DNA from: Agrocybe praecox
Taxonomy: Eukaryota > Basidiomycota > Agaricomycetes > Agaricales > Agrocybaceae
Reading direction: 5' to 3'
Length of the DNA stretch: 64,000 nt
Assembly: GCA_964017145.1 (NCBI GenBank)
Contig: CAXHKQ010000064.1
Coordinates: 1 to 64,000 of the forward strand
The translations under genes were made by a program, and so were the position numbers. Positions within the stretch are counted from its first letter, which is position 1. The number at the start of each line of letters is the position of its first letter. The notes under the pieces are model-generated. The model was not told the DNA's origin and searched no databases. It saw nothing but the letters and a program-made list of their open reading frames with translations. This document shows, piece by piece, positions 53,201-59,849 of the stretch.

Positions 53201-54386
53201 AGATAATAATGTTTACTAGTACTTATAACGTTCGGTAGCACTAGTTATAATACATCTTTACTTCTTGCCGACTCCTCTGCGATCCCTGAAGGCTCAGAGA
53301 GTCGTACTCTACCCTCGCCGGCTGAGCACCCAGTCATCTGCTCTCCCGCTCGGGGTGACAGAGCCTCTAGCTGAAGAGTCACAACAGCCTGACCGTGACG
53401 TTCCAACGAACGTCACGCTCATACACACCTTACTCTCAACTTCTCCCATCGCGCACCTCGATGCCTCGAAGTCCCGAACGGCCTAGCGTCACAGGGATCT
53501 AGGTGAAACCAACTATCTATTGGGTGTTGAAATCACAAGAGACAGAGCAAATCGGAAATTGTATTTGTCTCAGCGCCAGTATATTATCAACAAATTGGAG
53601 GAATTCAACATGTCAGATTGCAAACCTGTTGGCACACCTATGATCCCAGGATTAAAGTTGACGTCAGAGCAATGTCCCAAGACAATTGAAGAGAAAAGCA
53701 AAATGAGTGTCATTCCTTACATTTCTGCCGTTGGATCTCTTATGTATCTGGCCATGATGACCAGACTGGACATTGCATTTGTGGTGGCATTATTAGCCCG
53801 GTTCAATCACAATCCTGGTGAAGAACATTGGAAAGCGGTCAAGCACTTGTTCAGATATTTGAAGGGCACATTGGATATAAAGCTGGAATATGGACCAGAC
53901 CCAACAATTGGCGATGAATTATTTGTGACGTACAGTGATGCCAACCATGGAGGAAATAAGGATAATGGAAAGTCAACAAGTGGCTATATGGTGAAGATTG
54001 GGAAAGGAGCAGTAGCGTGGAGGAGCAAACTACAACCTGTAGTGACAAGGTCAACAACGGAGGCAGAGTTTATTGCAGCTGGAGCAGCAGGGATGGAAAT
54101 ACGTTGGATACAGAACATTCTCAAGGAACTTGGATATACACCAATCGCACCAGCCAAACTATATATGGACAATCAATCATCTATGTCTGTGGCGAAGAAT
54201 CCGGAACATCATGGGAAGATGAAGCACTTGGACTTGTGTTTCTACTGGTTGAGGGATCAGGTGGAGATGAAGAGGATTCAACCAATATACATTCCGACAG
54301 AAGACATGCCAGCCGATTTATTAACAAAAGCACTGCCAAAGCCGCAGGTTGAAAAGTTGAGAAAGATGATGGGGTTAGTGGAGTAG
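38266..54386 (+). CDS. gag-pol: Copia gag-pol polyprotein (interrupted at 41514/53499 by Gypsy-2)
   Basis: Single polyprotein, 38266-41514 plus 53499-54386 = 1,378 aa. Gag: LSNSNYTEWCGEMKAWL and a UBN2-like core, CCHC knuckle CRYCKEKGHWAHNC (about residues 238-251). Protease: WNTDTGATSNMT. Integrase: zinc-binding HKQLGHHNYDG..CEPCLAGK, core Asp in HSDVHD and in RFRDDKGGEYMS, QQNGVAERANCTIAERIV. An acidic linker, then RT: SKWVFKTKYNADGTIERFKAR, DISYAFTNSDI, SLYGLKQSSRLW, FVDDI. RNase H: YSDANHGGNKDNGKSTSGY, TTEAEFIAAG, DNQSSM. The second Asp of the FVDD box and the rest are normal. All domains expected for Ty1/copia are present in order. Start: first ATG after the primer site. Confidence 0.95.
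41515..41938 (+). repeat. Gypsy-2 5' LTR
   Basis: 424 bp, TG...CA ends, matching 53070-53493. It carries an inverted GTGACGTTCCAACGAACGTCAC (about 41839-41860), a near perfect palindrome that may be a regulatory site. No consensus TATA; AGTTATAATACATC at about 41687-41700 is a weak candidate. Confidence 0.95.
41939..42689 (+). promoter_or_regulatory. Gypsy-2 primer site and gag leader with hairpin duplicates
   Basis: TGGTGGGGGCACCGCGG starts one base after the LTR and fits a primer site pairing with a tRNA ending ...CCCCCACCA; I cannot name the tRNA. The leader is about 750 bp. It contains two tandem copies (about 42257-42308 and 42318-42367) of GATATAAGGTCTGCTGCGCC...GCGCAGGCCGAAA. Each folds with the stem CTGCGC/GCGCAG and a differing loop, a candidate packaging or translation signal. 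CGCCTTCGGGC occurs twice upstream. Confidence 0.7.
42690..44807 (+). CDS. gag: Gypsy-2 gag, apparently lacking its C-terminus
   Basis: The start is taken at ATG 42690 (MASSRNSNRG) rather than an upstream in-frame ATG at 42642. About 705 aa: a long Ser/Thr-rich head, a helical domain (about residues 150-370), a Gly/Pro-rich stretch with a run of about 15 Gly (about 592-606), then a capsid-type motif LPTWNGKND..LIEYLSEM..FKWSGPAKLWWDTLPL. In related proteins this motif is followed by about 150 more capsid residues and a zinc knuckle or basic tail. Here the frame ends 30 residues later in non-matching sequence, overlapping pol. I infer a deletion that fused the capsid middle to the pol start, so the copy may need gag from a relative. 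Confidence 0.8.
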   Translation: MASSRNSNRGSTNGTNPSRGRNTINSRSTTPGVELPAPAARRTNNSRRRVTIEEGPPDPQTVGETLPLEAGAPVLDLAESVATSARSEGAGAPSSTNGSSVGGDESFRSASATPSLSSLFGTHSTNGSDNTINAKRDKREDEYPRIFHGIPVAGELPLFHEPLHTSLLKYHAPFDPLVDRDPLEEFGASDGALIGRPAEEAILLRDVILRWTAPHLACFWENLPQAIQSFVKSQIRITDLISYDLTTEETFYALPKERLHEIGQILLALSQILESLADFFYRGKRSSFTVDSNYSLLRMLAWHGNPSEIVLTVPVLQRRCEIAVSHVTQYFNKLRKLFSDNDEVVSVASYHSSNPSERSIIAQSSPRTVLARLAARDDYPSGFSRDNLATRHSLIKEFEEKGSKPLPTSPFVYRAHVDSSLPKPRNEPAPNEAVNNSISSFLTNRRPTANAERVVPMPESISAIPSRHAISSLPGVGRFDSNVNSMETGGPFVTRRGILNTTPNAVSNPPVSGWTSYQFKNSPGSTDSSIANSKETETKDKPSFNGPPGGPGDPSGDPNGPGGGPNGPPGWPPGYTGWPGYNLGRGGGGGGGGGGGGGGGPPPVGAAAALPAADEEWQMNPKINLSNLPTWNGKNDTLIEYLSEMGGFAKLGQRMKRGIGQLATFKWSGPAKLWWDTLPLPDSEALICCMSIGNQTRKRNGIESI
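44687..49537 (+). CDS. pol: Gypsy-2 pol with chromodomain
   Basis: Open frame of 1,616 codons in the -1 frame relative to gag; the true start is unclear because the gag C-terminus is missing. Domains: a linker starting at WEPDQEAEWDREYL; protease TRLDSGADITLMSE (about 45145); RT with WGFPVVVVYRNGKPRLVVDYR, SSFDALSGFTQLEM, FGLRNGPSIFQ, catalytic YIDD (about 46670); RNase H with YTDASDFALGASL and TDHAALQWA; integrase finger (HAGYKR..CSTCDVCQ); core LDLITGLPPSG, IADRDKRW, HPQTDGQTEILN; and a C-terminal chromodomain (YEVEAILGHKL..YRVRWTGYGPADDSWVSEYDL). All catalytic residues that I can identify are present. It ends in TAA 160 codons after the integrase core module GPFEVLEKI. Confidence 0.94.
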   Translation: MVWPSKVMVGYATPPRLRSANMLHVDWEPDQEAEWDREYLAMIVEQNQNDLSAYDSSDPAEATYKEALNITKELPAQVKATLLPRRIRRANTRAIPKKDLSSSDVSGSESASSERIVKVKRGRALPEGMGSLGARALHIKARVHSIENTSVQTRLDSGADITLMSEEFYKSIPDLPRIKEGLRMKLYHLTGNAKVLGYVRTSLITSAEDGTVLQFDLEAYIVRDMRVPLLIGEDFQTTYELGLRRYATGQSEVLVGRDALYTIQASSAQSVDLGFEIRQAFTSQSFVRSRAVRRARAKARQSDKDAPVVAAQDVCIAAGSVHNIKVQAPFGDEREWIVEKVVIGTDTADILAAPTTWINSACPYLPIANPTPRPIYIRMGDVVGHLLDPMALNKSDSPEATKMSAAADAIRAVITGTLRNQDLGAATTIREPSDDKLEQDESWGPKTTTVAIDDVHGDVSTLVNLGPDIPEEYRTRLASVLKKNERAFGVNGRLGQVEARVEVPLKPGTQPIFVPMYGASPAKREVIDKQINAWFEAGVIEPSVSPWGFPVVVVYRNGKPRLVVDYRKLNTHTIPDEFPIPRQSEIIQALSGSQVLSSFDALSGFTQLEMADKDKEKTAFRCHLGLWQFKRMPFGLRNGPSIFQRIMQGVLSPFLWLFALVYIDDIVVFSRNWEEHLIHLDKVLSAIASSGITLSPPKCFVGYSSILLLGQKVSRLGLSTHAEKVAAIQELARPHNVHDLQKFLGMVVYFSQYIPFYSFIASPLFALLKKGVRWHWGAEHETAWASAKAALASAPVLGHPVQGVPYRLYTDASDFALGASLQQVQPILVRDLKGTSTYERLRKAWEAQDPVPSLFPILIKDVVERCSSDDWADSLDDTTVHVERVIAYWSRSLKPAERNYSATEREALGAKEALVKFQPFIEGEIITLVTDHAALQWARVYENANRRLAAWGAVFAAYPGLRIVHRPGRVHSNVDPLSRMPRVPPHSSPIRDDLVTITPTEEKRELAQLAEDKGTYSPANRAAFSVCWWEEVVEKSAYPVMTRRQRAELEAVTSNPTQDIKDDSESPTESQSLDLPFENEDHWTYPVGTKPVVDNLEENWDNRTHLLISMKPSIIKSFVEGYKTDPFFNKRYVDEQPNPQTVLTPSHFRKGADGLLYFLDADWNAKLCVPRSQVNFVLKWIHDSPFESAHAGYKRFSARLLEVFYWNTMIKDASIFCSTCDVCQKIKADHRKGVGALRPAHIPARPFATVSLDLITGLPPSGEAKYTAVLVIVDKLTKFAIIVPTHDTLDREGFAKIFVERVANIFGLPERIIADRDKRWSTDFWKSVVSSYGGVMALSSSHHPQTDGQTEILNANIEQMLRAYVAGNRKSWAEWLSVLAFSYNSAVHSSTSYSPNFLLLGYNPRLSTSSILKEVDPSNRPFLPSQRAEEFIRSIEEVRTLARNSLVLAQEKQAKAYNKGRRPVDDIRVGDLVLVNPHTLKLVDAKGTGKKLVQRTIGPFEVLEKINPVVFRLRLPDSYPMHPVFNVSHLKKYYPSPKELGEREILPSTREFLGSPEYEVEAILGHKLTNRKTGNRRMYRVRWTGYGPADDSWVSEYDLRNSPELRREYLSLHNLN
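49538..50158 (+). promoter_or_regulatory. Gypsy-2 pol-ORF3 spacer with a 91 bp triple repeat
   Basis: Three tandem units of about 91 bp (starting about 49791, 49882 and 49973) share TGATTCAGACTTGGTTGCGC, TCGAGCTGCGCCTGCGCGAATC and CTCGAGA. Each unit holds a GATTC...GAATC inverted pair and a GC-rich stem. The position just before ORF3 suggests a promoter, splice/translation signal or RNA export element for ORF3. This is inference. About 120 bp of unique sequence separates the repeats from the ORF3 ATG. Confidence 0.65.
50159..53074 (+). CDS. Gypsy-2 ORF3: RS-rich, RRM-like protein of unknown function
   Basis: 971 aa, uninterrupted. Residues about 1-490 are globular and not recognised (landmarks GLWYLKHRVPGYIIHEHD and WSNWTEETDSEGK). 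An acidic patch follows near 500-515 (DDRMEYSDAESEVDL). Residues about 605-720 are an arginine-serine domain (SRRSRSRSPRWSRR, TRSRSHSREL). After a Pro/Ser/Val linker, about 809-895 looks like an RRM: FLIIWNLP as RNP2, QQVFWLSF as RNP1-like, and GGTVIRCDFVS as the last strand. The tail PPRTKRRRRALY is a likely nuclear signal. The final codons pass through the polypurine tract ACGGGGGGGCTC and the TGA (53072-53074) lies inside the 3' LTR, so the ORF is a native part of the element. It is not an env: I see no signal peptide or clear membrane span. Confidence 0.85.
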   Translation: MSPMKLFSVDRLESFAGYALKPSIQDAMLFFLPPFRLMTTRVVNSFSSMWELWSPNSTRSEYYPGVRDKEVKLGLRLPLSSRRYDGHLGRFDPTISPQHYDSNEPWLPFILRDSGGNRPEHVPLIRVWRSEGNTAKGSIQWSHIQALEKRVVYLFNMMDSWAAMEQIQPDHWRNRPMSPTLADLKGLSGTIGFEEAMDCYAHFQRGIKRMSAWGRYAAAVVNDGETSLGPPHEVVAADDQLIGLWLNGTDETTGLWYLKHRVPGYIIHEHDSLTSRAKVSPRILRCRSFVEGTPALREVMAPDHVDHLVFSSGHNLGKLQQDLGVATEAKIERYMRTDRLRSSPVAQGWDKDHYVDPRAPVKLDLPPAATSLLPPPVVMIQKNLSWSNWTEETDSEGKSYLLRHGKNYSIEPHYRTYYDRINARRLHVEDRISVPAGYKANPKIFGLPAPRMDFFERVNNQDLLPRMASSWIYLDERPSIKDEGRIFDPEAVGDRELTYDDRMEYSDAESEVDLGSSSSRSSYQPAEGKKRKESPMQLDERHSTIQGNIGGHAVPVASSSRRQISPPRQPRWNRSFGARDSGRRPTQLAPSVLRSTDLRRPPGLTSLGSKRDRSPFSRRSRSRSPRWSRRAYSPSQGVISAPRRSSPRLPPRSPSRRLKARSRSQSFDRNYRSVNSRYVTPPSRRPVSRRRSRSATPARTRSRSHSRELPRRSPSPPMPTATISSSESAAVTMPPTLLSRLVGPVVASVPPGTPIQSPPSSIIVRYDPAVAAAGTGSLLVPVPASSSLSNLFPVPAQSTVPVLTTINVQGFTRFLIIWNLPVYHTWEQVVDWVASVLAMMPGVKVKRLIRTNEVGQQVFWLSFNHARQAATFRGLVENRQTSGGTVIRCDFVSTQEWCAATGSGVVNSWSPDTGYSSGLLGSSPLSTNEVVRQPTLSLAQRLGIVAPPSRPPRTKRRRRALYQNSADGGAL
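53070..53493 (+). repeat. Gypsy-2 3' LTR
   Basis: 424 bp copy of the 5' LTR; its first five bases TGTGA contain the ORF3 stop codon. Polypurine tract GGGGGGG just before it (53060-53066). Followed by the GGGAT duplication. Confidence 0.95.
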
Positions 54387-54473
54387 TGAGGAGATGTATC
54401 ATCAGGGGGTTGTTTTGGAAGTGATGGGACATCTCTGGTTGCCAAATTGTCAAAGTGTTTTCTCAGGGGGTTG

Positions 54474-54934
54474 TGTTGAAATTAGTGATCAAACACTTTG
54501 AATTGGACTTGTATATATGGACTTTTACATAGATTTCGGTGTTTTTCCCTGTTTTTGGACAGTATTTCATAAATAGTTATTCATAGAGTACAGCTATGGA
54601 CGAGATCTCTTCGGATTCGGAATCTCCTCAACGAGACGAATCCGGCAGTATATAATATGTAGCGTAAAACTTTGTTTGGTGCACCACTGATTTCGAACGC
54701 AATATTGTGGGCACCTATATTCACACTTAGGGATTTTTGGGGTAAATAGGAACAAACAAAGCAGTATTCCTACTATGTCTGGGGAGTACTCAAGACACTA
54801 GATTGGGATTTTGGTTATACAGAAGCAATATACTATTTTCATTAAGACTAGTCATTGTTGTGCATTTGAGACTTGACCTTACTGTTGACTATAAGTCTAT
54901 TGACTATTGGTTACACTATTGTCAATTTCTAACA
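54474..54934 (+). repeat. Copia 3' LTR
   Basis: 461 bp copy of 37687-38147, preceded by a purine tract CAGGGGGTTG (54464-54473). A second CAGGGGGTTG at 54402-54411 may be a spare or central tract. Confidence 0.95.
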
Positions 54935-54959
54935 GACATATGTACATGGTCAATAAACT

Positions 54960-55202
54960 AATTATTGTACAAATCCTATCTTTTTCTTTTCTTTTCTTCT
55001 TTTCTTCTTTTCTTCTTTTTATCTTTTTATCTTTCTATCTTTTCTTTCTTTCTTTCTTTCTTTCCTTTCTTCTTTTTATCTTTCTATCTTTTCTTTCCTT
55101 CTTTCTTTCTTTTCTTCTTTCTATCTTTCTATCTTTTCTTTCTTTTCTTCTTTTTATCTTTCTATCTTTTTATTTTTTCTTTCTTTCTTTCTTTTCTTCA
55201 GG
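54960..55202 (+). repeat. TTTCTT pyrimidine tract, inner left arm of D
   Basis: About 240 bp of (TTTCTT)n/(CTTTTTAT)n on the plus strand. It mirrors the purine tract at 56283-56595, so it is the inner part of the D inverted repeat. ORFs here encode Phe/Ser/Leu runs and are not genes. Confidence 0.85.
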
Positions 55203-56282
55203 GTTATAGCTTATGTTTATGCTGTATGACATACATATGAGGTCTGTCAATAGTTCAAGAATAGTCTTGTATTTTTTAAAAGGGTGAAACCACAGCAAAT
55301 GTGCGCTTTTTCAGAGCATTTATAAATAGTACAGATTATTTTTTGAACATTATGTAAATGCACTGCAATCCCATTCATTTTTGACCTCTTTATGCAGTGG
55401 ATAAGTAGTGGTAAATGTATAGAATACTATATCAGCATTTTATTTGATAAAAAAGGGTCCATAATAGAGTGAAACAGACATTTGATGCGCTTTTTGTACC
55501 TATTTATAAATAGGTCAGATTATTTTTGAACATTATCCAGATGCACTTTTCTGCATCCATCCCTTCCTGTTACATTTTTGCATTTTTGAGTACACCATAA
55601 ATCCCCATAAATGTATAGAATGCTATATCCACCTTTTGTTTTGTCAAAAAGCACCCAGAACATAGCAAACTGGACAATATTCAGTAAAAACCGCTTTTTT
55701 AGGGAATTAGTCATGTGAGACAGATGCCACAGCCACAGATATGATAAGATATGATAAGATAGGTTGTCACAGCCACAGATAGAATAAGATATGATATAAT
55801 AAGATTACACAGCCACATAAGATAAGATATAGATTATATAGCCACATGTCCGATAAGATAGCTTTGCACTGCCACATTTCAGATAAGATAAGATAGCACA
55901 GCCACAAATACAAAAATTATATGGTTGTGTAGAGAAAAAATCAGGCATCAACGTAAATATTTTTTATTACATAACCATCAATGGATCAGCTGCAAAATGC
56001 AAAATACTTTTTAAACCTTGTGTATAAATCAAAATAAAAGATTGAAATATTCATAGCAAGCCCAAAAAAAAATCTAAAATCATGGAAAAATGTGTGCTAT
56101 ACTATTTTGGGTATGGTCTATCCAAATATATAAAGTGTTCTAAAAATAGATCCAAACCAAAAATAGACATATCTAAAATAGAACCAGCAAAAACAAACAT
56201 GTGTTTGAGTTTGATGTTATCAACAGTAGACATATCATCTGACACTCAGGAAGTGCTGACATATAATCACAGATATTTTAAC
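55203..56282. other. D unique interior, non-coding
   Basis: Contains TTTATAAATAG..GATTATTTTTGAACATTAT modules at about 55310 and 55500, the GATAAGATA/GCCACA tandem repeat at 55720-55910, and at 55950-56160 a segment also found reversed in Y (29390-29610). No transposase. These shared blocks tie D, Y and the 21.0-22.2 kb fragment into one loose family. Confidence 0.7.
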
Positions 56283-57840
56283 CCAAACATAAGAAGTAAA
56301 TTAAAAACAAAAATAAAAAGAAAAATAGACAGAAAGAAAGAAAGAAAAGATAGAAAGATAAAAAGATAAAAAGATAAAAAGAAGAAAAGAAAGAAAGAAG
56401 AAAAGAAAGAAAGAAAGAAAGAAAAAAGAAAAAGATAAAAAGATAAAAAGAAGAAAAGAAAGAAAGAAAGAAAAGATAGAAAGATAGAAAGATAGAAAGA
56501 AGAAAAGAAAGAAAGAAAGAAAGAAAGAAAAGATAGAAAGATAAAAAGATAAAAAGATAAAAAGAAAAAAAGAAGAAAAGAAAAGAAAAGATAGGATTTG
56601 TACAATAATTAGTTTATTGACCATGTACATATGTCCCCTGCAGTCAAAGGTGCCTGACTATGTTGATCTTTCTATTTACTCACAGGGTTAATAGTTTTAC
56701 CTGGGCCCCCTTGCACAGGTGGATCACCAACATGGCAAACGCCAGTATCTGTATATTAGAAATATAGGTCTGCTATCAAAAAGTCAACCCTCATACCCAA
56801 GTCAAAGTTGGTCGACCGACCCTTTGGCTCAAGCTGATCAGTCATTCTACCACTCAAGTCAACCCTCTTACCCAAGTCAAAGTTGGTTGACTGGCCCCAC
56901 CAGCCAACCCAAGTTAAAGTCAGTTGACAACCCCCTCATTCAAGTCAATCAGCAAACCATATTGCTCAAGTCAACACCTTACTCAAGTCTAGCAGCCAAC
57001 CTTATACTCAGTCAAAGTTGGTTGGTCAACCCTCTTATCCAAGTCAATCACCCTACTCTACCACCCAAGTCAACCCCCTTACCCAAGTTCAGCAGCCAAC
57101 CTCATACTCCATGCAAAGCCGATTGACCAACCTCCTTACCCAAGTTGACCAGTTCATCCTACAATCTAAGTCAATCCCTTGCCTAAGTTATCTTTCTTAT
57201 CCATAGAGGACCTCTTGCATCTCTGCTTGCCCCAACCCATTCAACATCCATATAGCATTTTTGAACTAGCACAATACTCTTTTGTAGTAATACAAAATGC
57301 CCTGAACAGCCCTCAATATACAGGATACAGGTCTATCAAAGACACCATAGCATAGCTTATATACATGCCTACTATCACTCAAAATATGACCACAAACACA
57401 TTTCAAACACCCACAATACAACCAAAATGGTGGCCTCAATATGCAGGAAAGTACTCTAAAAATAGCCAGGATTGTATGCCAGAACACACCATAGTATAGC
57501 TTATATACATGCCTAATATCACTCAAAAGATAACCCCAAACACAACCCAAACACCCACAATACAACCAAAATGGTACCCCCAATATGCAGGAAAAGTATC
57601 CCAAAAATAGCCAGAATCATATCCCAGATCTGTCCTAGAGGACCCCTGGAACCAGCCCCCATTCAGGGAAATTTCCCTAGTGACAAGAAAGATCCATGTC
57701 ACAACGTCATCAGAACGCCAAGAGGAAAGAACCTACAGTCTTTTCTCTTCTATCTTTCTTCTGTTTTACCCCCTCTTAGGTTGCAAAAAGATCCAACATT
57801 TTGCAACCTAAGAGGTACATTTTATGGGACCACTGAAGTG
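56283..57840 (-). repeat. D right inverted arm
   Basis: Reverse complement of the combined left arm: purine tract (AAAGAAAGAAG)n to 56595, then GATAGGATTTGTACAATAATTAG, CTGCAGTCAAAGGTGCCTGAC, the CAAGTCAACC tract, the GCTTATATACATGCC modules and the tip hairpin at 57772-57815. Near perfect match outside the microsatellite, where it is about 70 bp longer than the left arm. Confidence 0.88.
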
Positions 57841-59849
57841 GTTACCATGCAATTTCATCTCATTTAAATGTACTATTACACATTTTAACCCTCAAATTAA
57901 AATTCAAACAGGCTTACTGTGAATCTGAGCTTCAGAACGCTATTCTAAAGGAAGAAAACCGCAAGCATCTCGAAACAATCGTCGCTCTTACCGCAAAGCT
58001 TCACAGAAAGGGCCCAGGCAAGAACAAAGCATCTTCAAATGTGGAACAGGACCCGGAAACTGCTATTGCAGAGCTGCACGACGACAATCTTGGTGACCCC
58101 TCTATTTTCTGAATAACCGACATTTTGGAGAAAGAAATAGAGAAAGCCGCTCATAATTTTCTCATCATGGGATCATTATATGTCGATCCCGTCGATTTTG
58201 TGCGTATTCCGCCACACTGGGGTCCTACATCATTTTCCTGCCACCATGGACTTCCACCTCAGCAGGTGGACTCACCTGATGGCATAGCTTCTGAGCTTCA
58301 GCACACTATTGACAAGAAATTCCATCCCCTGATGCGTCTTGCTGGCCATGAAAATGGCAGTGAGTTTGCCCAAATTGTAAGTTATATTTTTGTTCTATAA
58401 TTGTTGATGAGATTCACTATTCTAAATATAGTTTCGACATGCTATGGGCGGCGCACGGTCCATTACCATAAATATTCTACAAGGACAGGTGCCGCAGCTC
58501 TTCCACGTCACGGCGGACGCAGCGAATAAGGAGAAGAGTCTATGTGGATCGTTGGACAAGTTCAAAACACTTCTTGGTATTACCCAGGACTCCGTAACAG
58601 GGGAGATCATCGCTCCAAAGTTATGTCCTATTTTTAACTACAATAACCCTTTGGTCAGTCAAGATGCCCCCGTTCAGAAGGAACTCTTTTGTTCAGAAAT
58701 TCTATATGCAGTATGTAATACTACATTCCGATACCATTAATACTCTGAGCTAATTTTATACTTGACTTAATATAATATGTAGATCGGCCGCTGTATTATG
58801 TTCGGGAAATCTGCTATAAATCGAACCGGTGCCTCAAAATCAAGAGCAAAAAGCATGTTTATACTTCCTGGTGTAGAACTGCGCACTACCTTCGGATTTA
58901 TCTCGATGGTGGCTATTTTGGTATGTCATTCACACCGTAACACATTCATCACTGATATGTCGTCAACTATTAATAATACTCACTGGGATAAATTTAGGCA
59001 CGCTACATTCTCTCATGCGATACACGGTTTGACAGCTCTGGGATTGGAAGCAATACTGGGTGGAATTATTGGGAGGATTATGGCTATTATAAGCGACTTC
59101 TTGTTAAGGCCACCAGTGAAAACCCAGAATACATTTGGCGATTGCTCAAGGCATGGGACGACAACATATTCTCTCAGGAACTCAGCCGTAAATCCGCCGC
59201 AAGCGACAATAGTCATGGTACCACTAACCGGATAGATGACCAACTCTCTCGGGACCTGCAAGCCATCAATCTTCAGCCTCCATCTCCATCAAATTCTGAT
59301 TCCGAGGACAGCAACCTCCCTCATGAAAATCCCCCGGCACCTCGGCATCAACCAAATTACGAATCAGACGCAACCTACGATTTATCATATCTTGAGGTTG
59401 AAGCCCCACCTGAGTCCCACCCACAATCACTTCGCTGAACGTATACAGAGAGCAATGTTATGATTGGCTCATTATCTTCGGCACCCCAGGTGTGTACTAA
59501 TCATATCTAATCATATCTGATCTAATCTAAATTACACATGTATAGATTATTCCTCCACCTTCCGGGCCCACATTGCTTGCAAGTGATATGAGTGCTCCTG
59601 CCGACATCAATATTGCAGGTCCCCCTCCATCCCGTCAAGTTGTTAATGATGCCGAGGCTGGTACTATGGTATTTATAGATCAACTTGAAATTTCGACTGA
59701 CATTGACAACACTGCCACAGGTTAAACCACGACCTAAACCAAAGCCAAAGCCAAAGAAAAAGGTAGAATTAGAAAATACTATAACAAGTGCTGATAGTGA
59801 ACCACCAATTACAAGGAGTATGCGACAACGAGGAAAAGCACCAAATTGA

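Larger units (their letters stand above)
41515..53493 (+). mobile_element. Gypsy-2: 12 kb chromodomain retrotransposon with a third ORF
   Basis: 424 bp LTRs (TGTGACGGGATAG...GCGTCACA; identical by eye), target duplication GGGAT (41510-41514, 53494-53498), Ty3/gypsy gag and pol, then an extra 971 aa ORF before the 3' LTR. It inserted in the RT coding region of the Copia element in the same orientation. At 11,979 bp it is about twice the usual size for a fungal chromovirus, mainly because of ORF3 and long leaders. The base composition is richer in CpG (TCG, CGA) than the surrounding elements, which look CpG-poor, suggesting a different origin or a younger age. Confidence 0.96.
37687..54934 (+). 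mobile_element. Copia-type LTR retrotransposon, complete, split by Gypsy-2
   Basis: 461 bp LTRs (TGTTGAAATTAG...TTTCTAACA; identical by eye), duplication GACAT at 37682-37686 and 54935-54939. It has one gag-pol ORF and a tRNA-Met half primer site. Length is about 5.26 kb without Gypsy-2. Removing Gypsy-2 with one GGGAT restores a single ORF of 1,378 aa with no stop, so this element was intact when Gypsy-2 arrived. It inserted into the left arm of D. Confidence 0.96.
36477..57840. mobile_element. D: long terminal-inverted-repeat element in a Plavaka intron
   Basis: Starts CACTTCAGTGGTCC and ends with its reverse complement, flanked by GTTACCA (36470-36476, 57841-57847). The arms are about 1.5 kb each, among the longest inverted repeats in the window. 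The left arm is 36477-37686 plus 54940-55200, interrupted by the Copia element; the right arm is 56283-57840. Without Copia the element is about 4.1 kb, with about 1.08 kb of unique non-coding interior. No transposase is present, so it is non-autonomous; a 7 bp duplication does not point to one superfamily. A related fragment is at 21041-22238. Confidence 0.9.
36220..59849 (+). pseudogene. Second Plavaka gene, DUF6698-like, with a 21.4 kb intron insertion
   Basis: The first exon from ATG 36220 encodes a Pro/Ala/Ser-rich head. Its intron starts at 36466 and ends at 57911 and holds the whole D/Copia/Gypsy nest. Without it the intron is 75 nt. Later exons (introns 58377-58431, 58711-58782, 58921-58997, then two near 59490 and 59670) give a coiled segment ESELQNAILKEENRKHLE. 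They also give HAMGGARSITINIL, KLCPIFNY, ILYAIGRCIMFGKSAINRTG, ARYILSCDTRFDS and YWEDYGYYKRLLVKAT, then a Ser/Pro-rich and basic (PRPKPKPKPKKK) tail. The block resembles the Agaricomycete family I remember as DUF6698; function unknown. In-frame TGA codons at 58110 and 59436 probably came from CGA. Transcription through 21 kb of retrotransposons is also doubtful. Confidence 0.7.

Noticed and set aside
54907..56630. Phe/Leu/Ser-rich ORFs that look like membrane proteins
   Set aside because: Microsatellite TTTCTT tracts in the two D arms, mirrored and non-coding.
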